Shown piece after piece: positions 52,420 to 60,642 of a stretch of 64,000 bases of DNA. Under the pieces are notes generated by a model. It saw only the letters and a list, made by a program, of their open reading frames with translations, was not told the origin of the DNA and did no database searches. Every line of letters starts with the position of its first letter. The stretch's first letter is position 1. The translations under genes were made by a program, and so were the position numbers. This DNA is from Pararhizobium mangrovi. GTDB lineage: Bacteria; Pseudomonadota; Alphaproteobacteria; Rhizobiales; Rhizobiaceae. Where the stretch lies: NCBI RefSeq assembly GCF_006516965.1, contig NZ_VHLH01000008.1, positions 1-64,000 of the forward strand, written 5' to 3'.

Positions 52420-52938
52420 ATGGTTTCGATGGGGTGTCCCTACGATCTGGACCCGCAGGCCTATCTGGCGCGCTCGCCGGAGCGACTGACGCTTCAGGGG
52501 TATCGCGGCTGGACCTGGGCGATCGCCAGCCGTTCGCCGAAGCCCTGGCGCGAAGTGCGCCGGCTGTATGCGGACGAACTGCCGGAGTGCGCGCCGGCGA
52601 CGCTCGAAGCGCTTAGCCATTTCGTGGAAACGCTCGGCCTTTGCGCCAGCTGCCCGCTGCGCATGCGCCGCTGCGAAGCCAAAGGCGTATGCCGGGACGA
52701 GGCGCTGGTGCTCGCGCTCGTCGCCGCCATCCAGCATGCGGACTCGCAGGCGATCGAACGCAGCCTTTCGGCCATGTGCCCGGTGCAGGTCGAACGGGTC
52801 GGCGAGGCGGCGGCCAGTTTCGCCATCATCATGAAGATGCAGGATCGCGTGCTCCTGCCGATCCCGGCCTCGGTGATCGAGCATATTCTCGAACGTGCTG
52901 GAGATCCGTTCGAGCCGGCATCGAAAACGCTGCACTGA
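52420..52938 (+). CDS. Cysteine-containing hypothetical protein
   Basis: This 172-residue soluble protein has no signal peptide. A compact cysteine motif GLCASCPLRMRRCEAKGVC (about residues 73-92; four Cys) may bind zinc or an iron-sulfur cluster, and another Cys lies in SMGCPYD (residue 6) and AMCPVQ. The rest is helical. It follows hemP by 58 bp on the same strand, so it might share iron-dependent expression. I do not recognise the family. Confidence 0.7.
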   Translation: MVSMGCPYDLDPQAYLARSPERLTLQGYRGWTWAIASRSPKPWREVRRLYADELPECAPATLEALSHFVETLGLCASCPLRMRRCEAKGVCRDEALVLALVAAIQHADSQAIERSLSAMCPVQVERVGEAAASFAIIMKMQDRVLLPIPASVIEHILERAGDPFEPASKTLH

Positions 52939-53043
52939 TCGCACGAAGCCGCATGGGCGGGATCGAAGGGCGGTTCGCGGTCCGGCGACCCTATGCCTGG
53001 CGCGACGGAACGCCTATGACGGTGGTGCGAAGAGGAGGCCATC

Positions 53044-54207
53044 ATGCGTGAACCCGTCATTCTTTCCGAAACCGCGATGAAGGGCACGTTCGTCGGGCGC
53101 GTTTGGCGCGACGATGTCGGCGGCCCATCCCTCGTCGTGCTGCGCGAGGGACGCCTGATCGACGTTACCTGCCGCGCGTTCCCGACCATGCGCGACCTTC
53201 TGGAAACGGACGACCCGGCGGCCGCGGTCAAGGCTGCCGAAGGCGACGATCTCGGCCCCCTTGACGCGTTCTCGAACGCCGGCGGCGAACCATGTGCAGA
53301 AGGCATGCACCTTCTGGCGCCCTCGGACCTACAGGCGGTGAAGGCCTGCGGCGTGACCTTCGCCCGCTCGATGATCGAACGCGTCATCGAGGAAAAGGCT
53401 GCCGGCGATCCGGCGCTCGCGCTCAGCATCCGCGAACGCGTGAGCGGTATCATCGGCGATAGCCTGCGCGACCTGAAGGCTGGATCCGATGATGCGTCGA
53501 AGGTAAAGGCGGCTCTCATCGAAGAAGGCGTGTGGTCGCAATATCTGGAGGTCGGCATCGGCCCGGATGCGGAGGTGTTCTCCAAATGCCAGCCCATGGC
53601 CTCGGTCGGCTGGGGCGCGGAGATCGGCCTTCACCCCAAATCGAAATGGAACAATCCGGAGCCGGAAGTGGTGCTTGCCGTCGACAGTCGCGGGCGCACA
53701 CTCGGCGCCACGCTCGGCAACGACGTCAATCTGCGTGATTTCGAAGGGCGCTCGGCGCTGCTTCTCTCCAAGGCCAAGGACAACAACGCCTCATCGGCGA
53801 TCGGACCGTTCGTCCGCCTCTTCGACGAAACCTTCGGCATCAACGACGTGCGCGCGGCCGAACTCGACCTCGTCGTCGAGGGTGAAGACGGCTACCGGCT
53901 CGAGGGGCATTCGTCGATGGCGGAGATCAGCCGGGATCCGCTCGACCTCGTCGCTCAGACCATTGGTCGCCATCACCAGTACCCCGACGGCTTCATGCTC
54001 TACCTCGGCACGCTCTTCGCGCCGGTGGAGGACCGCGACGTTGCAGGGCAGGGCTTCACCCACCATGCCGGCGACCGCGTTTCGATCTCGACGCCTGCCC
54101 TCGGCACGCTGACAAATACGGTGCGCCTTTCGACCGAATGCCCCGAATGGCACTTCGGCGCCGGTGCCCTGATGCGCAACCTCGCGGCACGCGGCCTGCT
54201 CGGCTGA
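53044..54207 (+). CDS. Fumarylacetoacetate hydrolase-family enzyme
   Basis: This 387-residue protein has a C-terminal FAA-hydrolase domain with apparently intact catalytic residues: NPEPEVVLAVD (two metal-ligand Glu), LGNDVNLRDFEGRSALLLSKAKDNN (Asp and Lys) and LYLGTLFAP. Length and the long N-terminal domain fit the group that includes 2-keto-3-deoxy-sugar-acid dehydratases rather than true fumarylacetoacetase. The neighbouring glycerate kinase and RraA-like genes on the opposite strand support sugar-acid catabolism. GAGGAGG seven bases before the ATG fixes the start. Confidence 0.85.
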   Translation: MREPVILSETAMKGTFVGRVWRDDVGGPSLVVLREGRLIDVTCRAFPTMRDLLETDDPAAAVKAAEGDDLGPLDAFSNAGGEPCAEGMHLLAPSDLQAVKACGVTFARSMIERVIEEKAAGDPALALSIRERVSGIIGDSLRDLKAGSDDASKVKAALIEEGVWSQYLEVGIGPDAEVFSKCQPMASVGWGAEIGLHPKSKWNNPEPEVVLAVDSRGRTLGATLGNDVNLRDFEGRSALLLSKAKDNNASSAIGPFVRLFDETFGINDVRAAELDLVVEGEDGYRLEGHSSMAEISRDPLDLVAQTIGRHHQYPDGFMLYLGTLFAPVEDRDVAGQGFTHHAGDRVSISTPALGTLTNTVRLSTECPEWHFGAGALMRNLAARGLLG

Positions 54208-54222
54208 AACGTATCGCCGTCG

Positions 54223-55485
54223 CTATTCGACGAGAATCGCGCGAAAGTCGTTGACGTTCGTGCCGGTCGGGCCGGGTGCGAAGAGGTCGCCGATGGCGTC
54301 GAAGGCGCTCCAGGCGTCGTTGTCGACGAGAAGCGCGGCTGCGTCGCAACCGGCCTTGCGCAGTCGTGCGATGCTCGTGCCGTCCGCGAACGCGCCGGCA
54401 TTGTCCTCGCTGCCGTCGATCCCGTCGGTATCGGCCGCGAGCGCGTGGATCGTCTCGAAGCCGGCGATATCGAGTGCCAGGGACAGGGCGAACTCACTGT
54501 TGCGCCCGCCTTTTCCGGTGCCCGAAAGCGTCACGGTCGTCTCGCCGCCCGAAAGCAGGACGCAGGGTTTGGCGAACGGCCGTTCGCGACTCGCGATCTC
54601 GCAGGCGATCGCGGCATGAAGATGAGCGGCCTCCCGCGCTTCACCTTCGAGCGCATCCGACAGGATGTGCGCGGCCACGCCCATCCGTTCGGCTGCAGCC
54701 TGTGCGGCTTCGAGCGAACGCGCCGCCGAGGCGACGATCCGGACGGTATTGCCGGCAAAGCGCGGATCCGCGGGATGCGGCGCCTCGCAGGCCGGGCTTT
54801 CGATATGGCGCCGGATCGCTGGTGGCACGTCGATGCGATAACGGTCGATCGCTGCCAGCGCATCGGCCCGCGTGGCTGCGTCCGGTACCGTCGGTCCGGA
54901 TGCGACGAAGGCCGGCACGTCGCCGGGAATGTCCGAAACGATCAGGCTCACCACCCGAGCGGGTGCGGCTGCCGCGGCGAGCCTGCCGCCCTTGATGCGC
55001 GAGGCATGCTTGCGGATGGTGTTCATCGCCGAGATCGGCGCGCCGGAGCCGAGCAACGCCTTAGTCAGCGCGATCTCGTCCTCGAGCGTGACGCCTTCCG
55101 GCGGTGCCGGCAACAGGGCCGATCCGCCGCCGCTGACGAGGGCGACGACCAGATCGTCCTCGCAAAGATCGGAAACGGCGCCGAAGAGCGCTTCGCTCGC
55201 CGAGAGCCCCGCTTCGTCGGGAACCGGATGGCCGGCCTCGATCACGCGGATGCGTTCGCACGGCGCGGCGTAGCCGTATCGCGTGACGACGACGCCTTCG
55301 AGCGGTCCGTTCCAGCGCCTTTCGAAGGCACGGGCAAGCTGGGCTGCACCCTTTCCGCACCCGACGACGACGAGCCGGCCTTTCGGAGGCTCTGGAATGA
55401 AGCCTTCCAGGCACGTCTCGGGATCGGCTGCGGCGACCGCTGCAAGAAACAGCGATTCGAGCAGGGCGCGTGGGGCAGGTGGCAC
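54223..55485 (-). CDS. Glycerate 2-kinase (MOFRL family)
   Basis: This 420-residue enzyme would phosphorylate glycerate to 2-phosphoglycerate. It shows VVVGCGKGAAQLARAFERRW near residue 40, LVSGGGSALLPAPPEGVTLEDE near residue 115, MNTIRKHASRIKGGRLA near residue 153, and the C-terminal MOFRL segment TDGIDGSEDNAGAFAD near residue 365. Older annotations call this family hydroxypyruvate reductase (TtuD). The start is GTG after GGAAGG. It lies 43 bp after the RraA-like gene, probably one operon. Confidence 0.92.
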   Translation of the reverse strand: MPPAPRALLESLFLAAVAAADPETCLEGFIPEPPKGRLVVVGCGKGAAQLARAFERRWNGPLEGVVVTRYGYAAPCERIRVIEAGHPVPDEAGLSASEALFGAVSDLCEDDLVVALVSGGGSALLPAPPEGVTLEDEIALTKALLGSGAPISAMNTIRKHASRIKGGRLAAAAAPARVVSLIVSDIPGDVPAFVASGPTVPDAATRADALAAIDRYRIDVPPAIRRHIESPACEAPHPADPRFAGNTVRIVASAARSLEAAQAAAERMGVAAHILSDALEGEAREAAHLHAAIACEIASRERPFAKPCVLLSGGETTVTLSGTGKGGRNSEFALSLALDIAGFETIHALAADTDGIDGSEDNAGAFADGTSIARLRKAGCDAAALLVDNDAWSAFDAIGDLFAPGPTGTNVNDFRAILVE

Positions 55486-55528
55486 GGGCGACCTTCCTTT
55501 CGGTGACGAGTGCCGAAGCGGGTGGACC

Positions 55529-56230
55529 TCAGCCCTTCTTCGACGCCTCGTAGCGCGCGCGGGTTTCCTCGTTCATGGGATAGAGACCGGGCAGTGCGGC
55601 ACCGGCCCTGACCTCGTCCATGATCCAGCCCTCGGCCCGTTCCTGCTCTGCGGCTTCCGCGGCGACCTCTTCGACGAGCGCCTGCGGAACGAGGACCGCG
55701 CCGTCATTGTCGGCGACGACCAGATCGTCCGGGAAGACGGCGACACCGCCGCAGCCGACCGGCTCCTGCCAGTTGACGAAGGTGAGGCCCGCGACCGAAG
55801 GCGGGGCGGCGCGGCCGGCGGACCAGACCGGCAGGCCGGTTTCGAGAACACCGTCGAGATCGCGCACGACGCCGTCCGTGACGAGCGCGGCGACCTCTCG
55901 GCGAACCATGCGCTCGCACAGGATGTCGCCGAAGATGCCGGCATCGCCGACGCCGTCGGTGCCGGCGACGGCGATGCAGCCGCTCGGCATCGATTCGATC
56001 GCCGTTCGGGTGGAAATCGGCGAGGACCAGGACGCCGGTGTCGCGAGGTCTTCCCGGGCGGGCACGAAGCGCAGCGTGAACGCCGGACCGACGATGCGGC
56101 CCTGGCCTTCGCGCAACGGGAACGGCCCGCGCATCCATACGTTGCGCAGCCCCTTCTTGAGAAGGACGGTCGTCAGCGTCGCGGTGGCGACGGTCTGAAG
56201 CGTTTCGATGATGGAAGCGTCATAGGCCAT
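55529..56230 (-). CDS. RraA-family aldolase-like protein
   Basis: This 233-residue protein has the RraA fold signatures GDAGIFGDILCERMVRREVAALVTDGVVRDLDGV (residues about 95-128) and VFPDDLVVADNDGAVLVPQALVEEV (about 165-190), with the metal-site GDILC...RD pattern kept. RraA-like proteins of sugar-acid operons act as 4-hydroxy-2-oxoacid aldolases or decarboxylases; the RNase E inhibitor role of E. coli RraA is unlikely here. It sits upstream of glycerate kinase on the same strand. Confidence 0.85.
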   Translation of the reverse strand: MAYDASIIETLQTVATATLTTVLLKKGLRNVWMRGPFPLREGQGRIVGPAFTLRFVPAREDLATPASWSSPISTRTAIESMPSGCIAVAGTDGVGDAGIFGDILCERMVRREVAALVTDGVVRDLDGVLETGLPVWSAGRAAPPSVAGLTFVNWQEPVGCGGVAVFPDDLVVADNDGAVLVPQALVEEVAAEAAEQERAEGWIMDEVRAGAALPGLYPMNEETRARYEASKKG

Positions 56231-56352
56231 GGCGGTCGATCCGGGAATATCTGTGCGGCCTGGCGATGCGCCGGCCGCGGTCCTGTCGGATCGCGAAGGT
56301 AACCGGCCTGGAACGGAAGGACAACGGCCCGGATTGCGGTTCGCCGATATGC

Positions 56353-56387
56353 GAAAGGCCGCCCCGCACGCGGCGGGACGGCCTTTC
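56353..56387 (-). terminator. Terminator-like hairpin after the low-complexity gene
   Basis: GAAAGGCCG and CGGCCTTTC form the outer stem, with further C-G pairs inside and the CTTTC ending typical of GC-rich-genome terminators. It lies 28 bp beyond the stop codon of the minus-strand gene at 56415. Confidence 0.65.
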
Positions 56388-56414
56388 ATGGACGAAGAAC
56401 GTCCATAGACGGGA

Positions 56415-57935
56415 TCAGTTCGACTGGCTGTCGCTGTCCGAGGAGGACGACGTTGGCGTGTTGCTATCGTCCGACGTATCGCCCGAGCTACCCGACGTGC
56501 TGCCGCTATCGTTCATGCTGCCGGTATTCGAACCCGACTGGTCGGAGCCGGACGCATTCGAGCTGTTGCCGGACGACGTGCTCGCGTCGTCGCCGGACTG
56601 CGAGGAAGACTGCGATCCGCCCTGCATCGAGCCCGACTGGTTCGAGGCGTCGCGCTCCTGGTTCATCACGTCGGAGACGCTGCTGTTCGGCGTGCTCTGG
56701 CAGTCGAGCATGATGCGGCGAATGGGGATCGCGTAATAGCCCTTGTCGTTCGAACTCGAGGATGAAGACGAGCTCCCGCTGCTGCCCTTGTTCTGCCCGG
56801 CCGAATAACCGTTGATGTAGTAGAGAACGCTCGCCACGTCGGCGTTGCGCAGCGACGAGACCTGCTGGCAGGTGACGTCGCTGCCGTTCGTTCCCTTCAG
56901 CCGATCTTCGGTGCTGGAACCCTGCGGCTCATGGTTCTGGCCGTAATTCTGGCCGCCATTGCCCGAACCGTTCTGCATGCCGTTCTGGCCGGACATATAG
57001 GGGTGGCCGCGATACGAATTGGCTTGCCCCTGCTGCATGCCGGACGATCCTTGCTGGCCGTAGGATTGGCTCTGCTGGCTACCGTAGTTCTGCTGTCCGT
57101 AGGAGCCCTGCTGACCGCCGTAGTTCTGTTGGCCGCCCTGTCCGTAGGAACCACCTTGCTGGCCGTAGGAACCGCCTTGCTGGTTTCCATAACCCTGCTG
57201 GCTCTGCTGCATCTGCCGGTAATTCGAGTTGTAGCCCGGATATCCGCCGTTCATCCTCGGATGCATCATCGGCTGGCTGCCGTTCTGCGATCCGCCCTGG
57301 TAGGACTGGCCGGCATTGCGCGGCGCCGGGTAGCGGTTCTGCTGCGGGTTATAGTTCGGATAGGGCATGCCGTTGTTCTGCTGGTAGCCGTTCTGGCCAC
57401 CATTGCCCTGATAGGACTGCTGGTAGTTCTGGCCGTCGCCATAATACTGGCCGCCATTGCTGCCACTGGAACCGTACTGCCGACCGCCGCCTTGCTGCCC
57501 GTAGTTCGGCTGCCCGTAATCCTGCTGTCCGTAATTCTGCTGCTGTCCCTGCTGGTTGCCGCCCTGGTAGCCGTTCTGCCCGTAGCCCTGCTGCTGCTGA
57601 CCTTCGGAGACGCGGTTCGAGTTCGGGTTGTAGAAATGGTTGCGGTCGGCCTGGTACTTCTGGTGATAATCGAACGGATAGCCGCTCTGCGTGTCGCTGT
57701 TGCTCGGGTTGTAGTTCTGCTGACCCCGGTTCTGCTGGCCGTAGTTCTGCTGGCTCTGGTTCTGGCCGTCAAAACTCCCGTTGTTGTAGCCGTAGGAGGG
57801 GTCGAAATTGTTCGGTGACCAGCGATAGTTCATGCCGTTCTGGTTGTTGCCGGCGTTCTGCGCCAGGGCGATACCCGGCATGGCCGTTGCCAGGGCGAGG
57901 GCTGCGGTCACGGTGGCGATGGTTCTGGTTTGCAC
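56415..57935 (-). CDS. Secreted FUS-like low-complexity protein with an HdeA-like two-cysteine segment
   Basis: This 506-residue protein starts at GTG (57935), set by GGAGG in ATGGAGGATCCGCC. Residues 1-25 are a signal peptide ending in ALA. Residues about 26-345 are Q/N/G/Y-rich with few charges and many NYGQQ and SYGQQ units, densest at about 255-296. Residues about 353-425 form a distinct segment with the only two cysteines (C356 and C412): DVTCQQV, VLYYINGYSAG, IRRIMLDCQ, PNSSVSDVM. Its spacing recalls HdeA/HdeB acid-stress chaperones, with a poly-Ser insert. The tail (about 426-506) is Ser/Asp/Gly-rich and acidic. Function unknown; family assignment of the segment is inference. Confidence 0.85.
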   Translation of the reverse strand: MQTRTIATVTAALALATAMPGIALAQNAGNNQNGMNYRWSPNNFDPSYGYNNGSFDGQNQSQQNYGQQNRGQQNYNPSNSDTQSGYPFDYHQKYQADRNHFYNPNSNRVSEGQQQQGYGQNGYQGGNQQGQQQNYGQQDYGQPNYGQQGGGRQYGSSGSNGGQYYGDGQNYQQSYQGNGGQNGYQQNNGMPYPNYNPQQNRYPAPRNAGQSYQGGSQNGSQPMMHPRMNGGYPGYNSNYRQMQQSQQGYGNQQGGSYGQQGGSYGQGGQQNYGGQQGSYGQQNYGSQQSQSYGQQGSSGMQQGQANSYRGHPYMSGQNGMQNGSGNGGQNYGQNHEPQGSSTEDRLKGTNGSDVTCQQVSSLRNADVASVLYYINGYSAGQNKGSSGSSSSSSSSNDKGYYAIPIRRIMLDCQSTPNSSVSDVMNQERDASNQSGSMQGGSQSSSQSGDDASTSSGNSSNASGSDQSGSNTGSMNDSGSTSGSSGDTSDDSNTPTSSSSDSDSQSN

Positions 57936-58188
57936 GGCGGATCCTCCATGTTTTTGTATCGGCGGCAACGCGATCTGAACGTCGTCCGAGTACCCAACCG
58001 ATCGAACTTCCGGGTCGTTCCGGCGCGAATATGAAACTTTTTTAATGTATCGGGATGTGAGCCCTATGGGCCGACGTCGATGCTCGCTGATCTTGCGAGG
58101 ATATCGCTCGCGCCCGCCGCTTCACCGCGTTGACGCTTTGAAGGGTGAGTCGTACATCGACGGTGGGGCCAAGCAGAAAAGGCGACGT

Positions 58189-58530
58189 ATGATGGATATT
58201 CGCAAGATCGACGAAGAATATGCCGTTTCCGGCCAGATTGCCGCTGAAGACGTGCCGCAAATCCGCGAGATGGGCTACCGGGCGATCGTCTGCCACCGTC
58301 CGGACGGCGAGGCGGAGGACCAGCCGGCCTTCGAGGAAATCCGCCGTGCCGCCGAGGGCGAGGGACTGGAAATCCGCCAGATCCCGGTCGGCTCGATGGG
58401 GGTCACGCCGGACAACGTCCACGCCATGGTCGACGCCCTCGACGAGATGCCGCGGCCGATGCTCGGCTTTTGCCGTTCCGGCGCGCGCTCGACCCGGATC
58501 TACGAACAGACGCGGCATATCCGGTCCTGA
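58189..58530 (+). CDS. TIGR01244-family phosphatase/sulfurtransferase-like protein
   Basis: This 113-residue cytosolic protein begins MMDIRKIDEEYAVSGQIAAEDVPQIREMGYRAIVCHRPDGE and has the P-loop FCRSGARSTRI near residue 94, a C-x5-R nucleophile motif like that of cysteine phosphatases. Homologues form the N-terminal half of Blh-type fusion proteins involved in sulfide/biofilm responses in rhizobia; here it stands alone. AAAAGGCG precedes tandem ATG codons; the first is reported. The 253-bp gap upstream (57936-58188) has no further feature I can support. Confidence 0.85.
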   Translation: MMDIRKIDEEYAVSGQIAAEDVPQIREMGYRAIVCHRPDGEAEDQPAFEEIRRAAEGEGLEIRQIPVGSMGVTPDNVHAMVDALDEMPRPMLGFCRSGARSTRIYEQTRHIRS

Positions 58531-58723
58531 ACGCCGCTCTTGCCTGCCGGAATAACGAAAAAGAGCCGGCCGGCACCGCTATAGATTGCGGCGGCATGCC
58601 GCACTGCCTACCTAGGGGGTCCGACGGGAGGAGTACGGCACCTTTGCGTGCCCTTTTTCCCGAGCCTTCCATCCGGCGCGCGACGCGTTCCGGCCGCACT
58701 GAATGCGAGTTCGACACCGCCGA
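58531..58723 (+). promoter_or_regulatory. Possible structured leader with attenuator upstream of the DUF475 gene
   Basis: The leader contains the palindrome GCGGCATGCCGC, then CCTAGGGGGTCCGACGGG, then a 5-bp stem GGCAC/GTGCC (58637-58641 with 58648-58652) followed by CTTTTTCC. That is terminator-like and lies 64 bp before the start codon. An outer CGGGA/TCCCG pairing (58625-58629 with 58658-58662) is an alternative structure. It does not show the GGGGAGTAG core of the Mn2+ yybP-ykoY riboswitch often found before related TerC genes. Confidence 0.4.
58637..58660 (+). terminator. Terminator-like hairpin inside the DUF475 leader
   Basis: GGCAC-CTTTGC-GTGCC followed by CTTTTTCC. It could terminate the upstream TIGR01244 transcript or attenuate the DUF475 gene. 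Confidence 0.5.
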
Positions 58724-59782
58724 ATGTCCATTTTCCGTGTCTATCTCGTCGCCGTCATCGTCACCGTTGTTGGTCTCGCGCTCGGCGGATGGATCGGATA
58801 CGTCTACAAGGACACGGTGAGCGGCGCGGCATCGACCCTGCTGATCTGTATTTTCCTCGCCGTTCTGGAAATATCGCTTTCCTTCGACAACGCCATCGTC
58901 AACGCCCGCATCCTGCGCGGCATGTCGGAGACGTGGCAGAAGCGCTTTTTGACCTGGGGCATTCTCATCGCCGTGTTCGGCATGCGGATCGTCTTTCCGC
59001 TGGCGATCGTCTCGATCGCGGCATGGATCGACCCGATCGCCGCCGTCCGCATGGCGATCATGCAGCCGCAGCAATATTCCCACGTCATGGAACAGGCGCA
59101 TCTCGGCATCGCGGCCTTCGGCGGCGCGTTCCTGATGATGGTCGCGCTCACCTTCTTCCTCGACCGCAAGAAGGATGTGCACTGGCTGGGCTTTCTCGAA
59201 CGCCCGCTCGTCGCGCTCGGCAAGGTTCGCGCCGTCGAAGCCGGCATCACGCTCGCGCTCCTGATGCTCTTCGCCATGCCGCTCACCGGCGACGACTGGA
59301 ACGATTTCGTCGGCTCGGGCGTGTGGGGCGTCGTCACTTTTCTGGTGGTGGAAGGGGCCGGCAAGTGGATCGATGAATCCGCCGTCACCAGCACGGCCGG
59401 CAAGGCCGGGCTCGGCGCGTTCCTCTATCTCGAAATGTTGGATGCGAGCTTTTCCTTCGATGGGGTCGTCGGCGCGTTCGCGATTTCCAACAACCTCTTC
59501 GTCATCGCCATCGGGCTCGGCATCGGCGCCTTCTACATCCGCTCGATGACGATCATGCTCGTCGAGCGCGGCACGCTCGCGCAGTACCGCTACATCGAGC
59601 ACGGCGCGTTCTACGCCATCCTCGTGCTCGCGATCATCATGTTCGCGCAGGCCGAGCTGGAGATTCCCGAGTACGTGACCGGGCTTGCCGGCGCGACGCT
59701 GATCGCGCTCGCCTTCTTCTCGTCCGTGCGCTACCGCCGCCGCCACGGCGACGAGGCCGAAGCGGCGGCGGAACCCGCCTGA
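58724..59782 (+). CDS. DUF475 (TerC-like) integral membrane protein
   Basis: This 352-residue protein has about nine hydrophobic segments. Two TerC-like motifs with intramembrane acidic residues are present: FLAVLEISLSFDNAIVNARIL near residue 42 and YLEMLDASFSFDGVVGAFAIS near residue 238, each with E/D and SFDN/SFDG as expected for metal-ion export proteins. DUF475 proteins are associated with tellurite-type or Mn2+ homeostasis families; the ion here is unknown. The ATG (MSIFRVYLV) begins the first helix. Confidence 0.88.
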   Translation: MSIFRVYLVAVIVTVVGLALGGWIGYVYKDTVSGAASTLLICIFLAVLEISLSFDNAIVNARILRGMSETWQKRFLTWGILIAVFGMRIVFPLAIVSIAAWIDPIAAVRMAIMQPQQYSHVMEQAHLGIAAFGGAFLMMVALTFFLDRKKDVHWLGFLERPLVALGKVRAVEAGITLALLMLFAMPLTGDDWNDFVGSGVWGVVTFLVVEGAGKWIDESAVTSTAGKAGLGAFLYLEMLDASFSFDGVVGAFAISNNLFVIAIGLGIGAFYIRSMTIMLVERGTLAQYRYIEHGAFYAILVLAIIMFAQAELEIPEYVTGLAGATLIALAFFSSVRYRRRHGDEAEAAAEPA

Positions 59783-59801
59783 GCCCCGCCGCCGGAAACG
59801 T

Positions 59802-60536
59802 CTATTTCAGGACTTCGTCGAAGAAGCTGACGAGCCGTCGCCAATGGCGTTCGGCCCCGGCCTCGTCGTAGACGCCATGGTCGGGCACGGCCCATCCATG
59901 CGCCATGCCGACATAATTTTCGAGCATGTAGTTCACGCCCGCCTCGCGAAGGCTCTTGGCCAGCGTCGCGGAATGCTCCGGCGGGCAGCTCTTGTCCTCG
60001 CCGGCGGTGCCGATATAGATCGCGCCCTTCATTTCTCCGGCGCGCTTATGGGGGCTCGTCCCGGCATCCGTCACGAGGCCTCCGCCGTGGAAGCTCGCGG
60101 CAGCACCCACACGCTCGGGGTAGGCCGCGGCCGCCGTCAGCGCGTGCTGGCCGCCCATGCAGTAGCCGACCGCGCCGACCTTGCCGTTCGCGCCGTTGTC
60201 GGCGAGCGCCTGCAGATAGGCCTTGGTGTCCTTCTCGACGACGTCGACCGGCGTATCCTTCATCATGCCCTTCATGCGGGCGGCCGTATCCGGGTCGTCG
60301 AAAGCCGTCCCGGGATCGAAGGAATAGGGGCCGAAACGGTAGAAAAGGTCCGGTACGAGGACCACGAAGCCGTTGTCGGCGAGCCGCTCGCCCATCCGGT
60401 CGAGGCCAGGGCGTGGGCCGAAGATGTCCATGTAGAGCACGACGCCGGGGTTCGTGCCCGTGCCGTGGTCGGGTGTGAAGAGGCCGGCCTTGGCCGTGCC
60501 GTCGTCGGTCGCAATGTCGATGTCCCGCTTGCTCAT
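59802..60536 (-). CDS. Dienelactone hydrolase-family protein
   Basis: This 244-residue alpha/beta hydrolase has the nucleophile in GAVGYCMGGQHAL near residue 125 (Cys, as in dienelactone hydrolase), the Asp in GTAGEDKSCPPE and the His in VGMAHGWAVPDH near residue 212. It would cleave lactone or ester bonds in the cytoplasm. AGGAGG before the ATG sets the start. It lies 106 bp downstream of a same-strand SDR gene. Confidence 0.92.
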   Translation of the reverse strand: MSKRDIDIATDDGTAKAGLFTPDHGTGTNPGVVLYMDIFGPRPGLDRMGERLADNGFVVLVPDLFYRFGPYSFDPGTAFDDPDTAARMKGMMKDTPVDVVEKDTKAYLQALADNGANGKVGAVGYCMGGQHALTAAAAYPERVGAAASFHGGGLVTDAGTSPHKRAGEMKGAIYIGTAGEDKSCPPEHSATLAKSLREAGVNYMLENYVGMAHGWAVPDHGVYDEAGAERHWRRLVSFFDEVLK

Positions 60537-60642
60537 GATAGCCTCCTGGTTCCGGCGCGAACGGTCGCGCGCGTTCATCGCCGGTCTATCCTTCGGCATC
60601 GTGCAGGGCAAACCGGCGCGATGCCGCGGATCGCCACACGCT

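Noticed and set aside
55529-56230. RNase E inhibitor RraA
   Set aside because: Sequence is of the broad RraA-like family, but the operon with glycerate kinase indicates a metabolic aldolase-type role.
56931-57818. Hydrophobic 295-codon frame (Val/Leu/Ile/Ala-rich) opposite the low-complexity gene
   Set aside because: The antisense of Q/N/Y/G codons naturally gives hydrophobic residues; the opposite strand has the signal peptide, ribosome binding site and cysteine segment.
58531-58723. Mn2+ yybP-ykoY riboswitch
   Set aside because: Expected by gene context, but the conserved GGGGAGTAG core and the second conserved loop are not visible; kept only as an unspecified structured leader.
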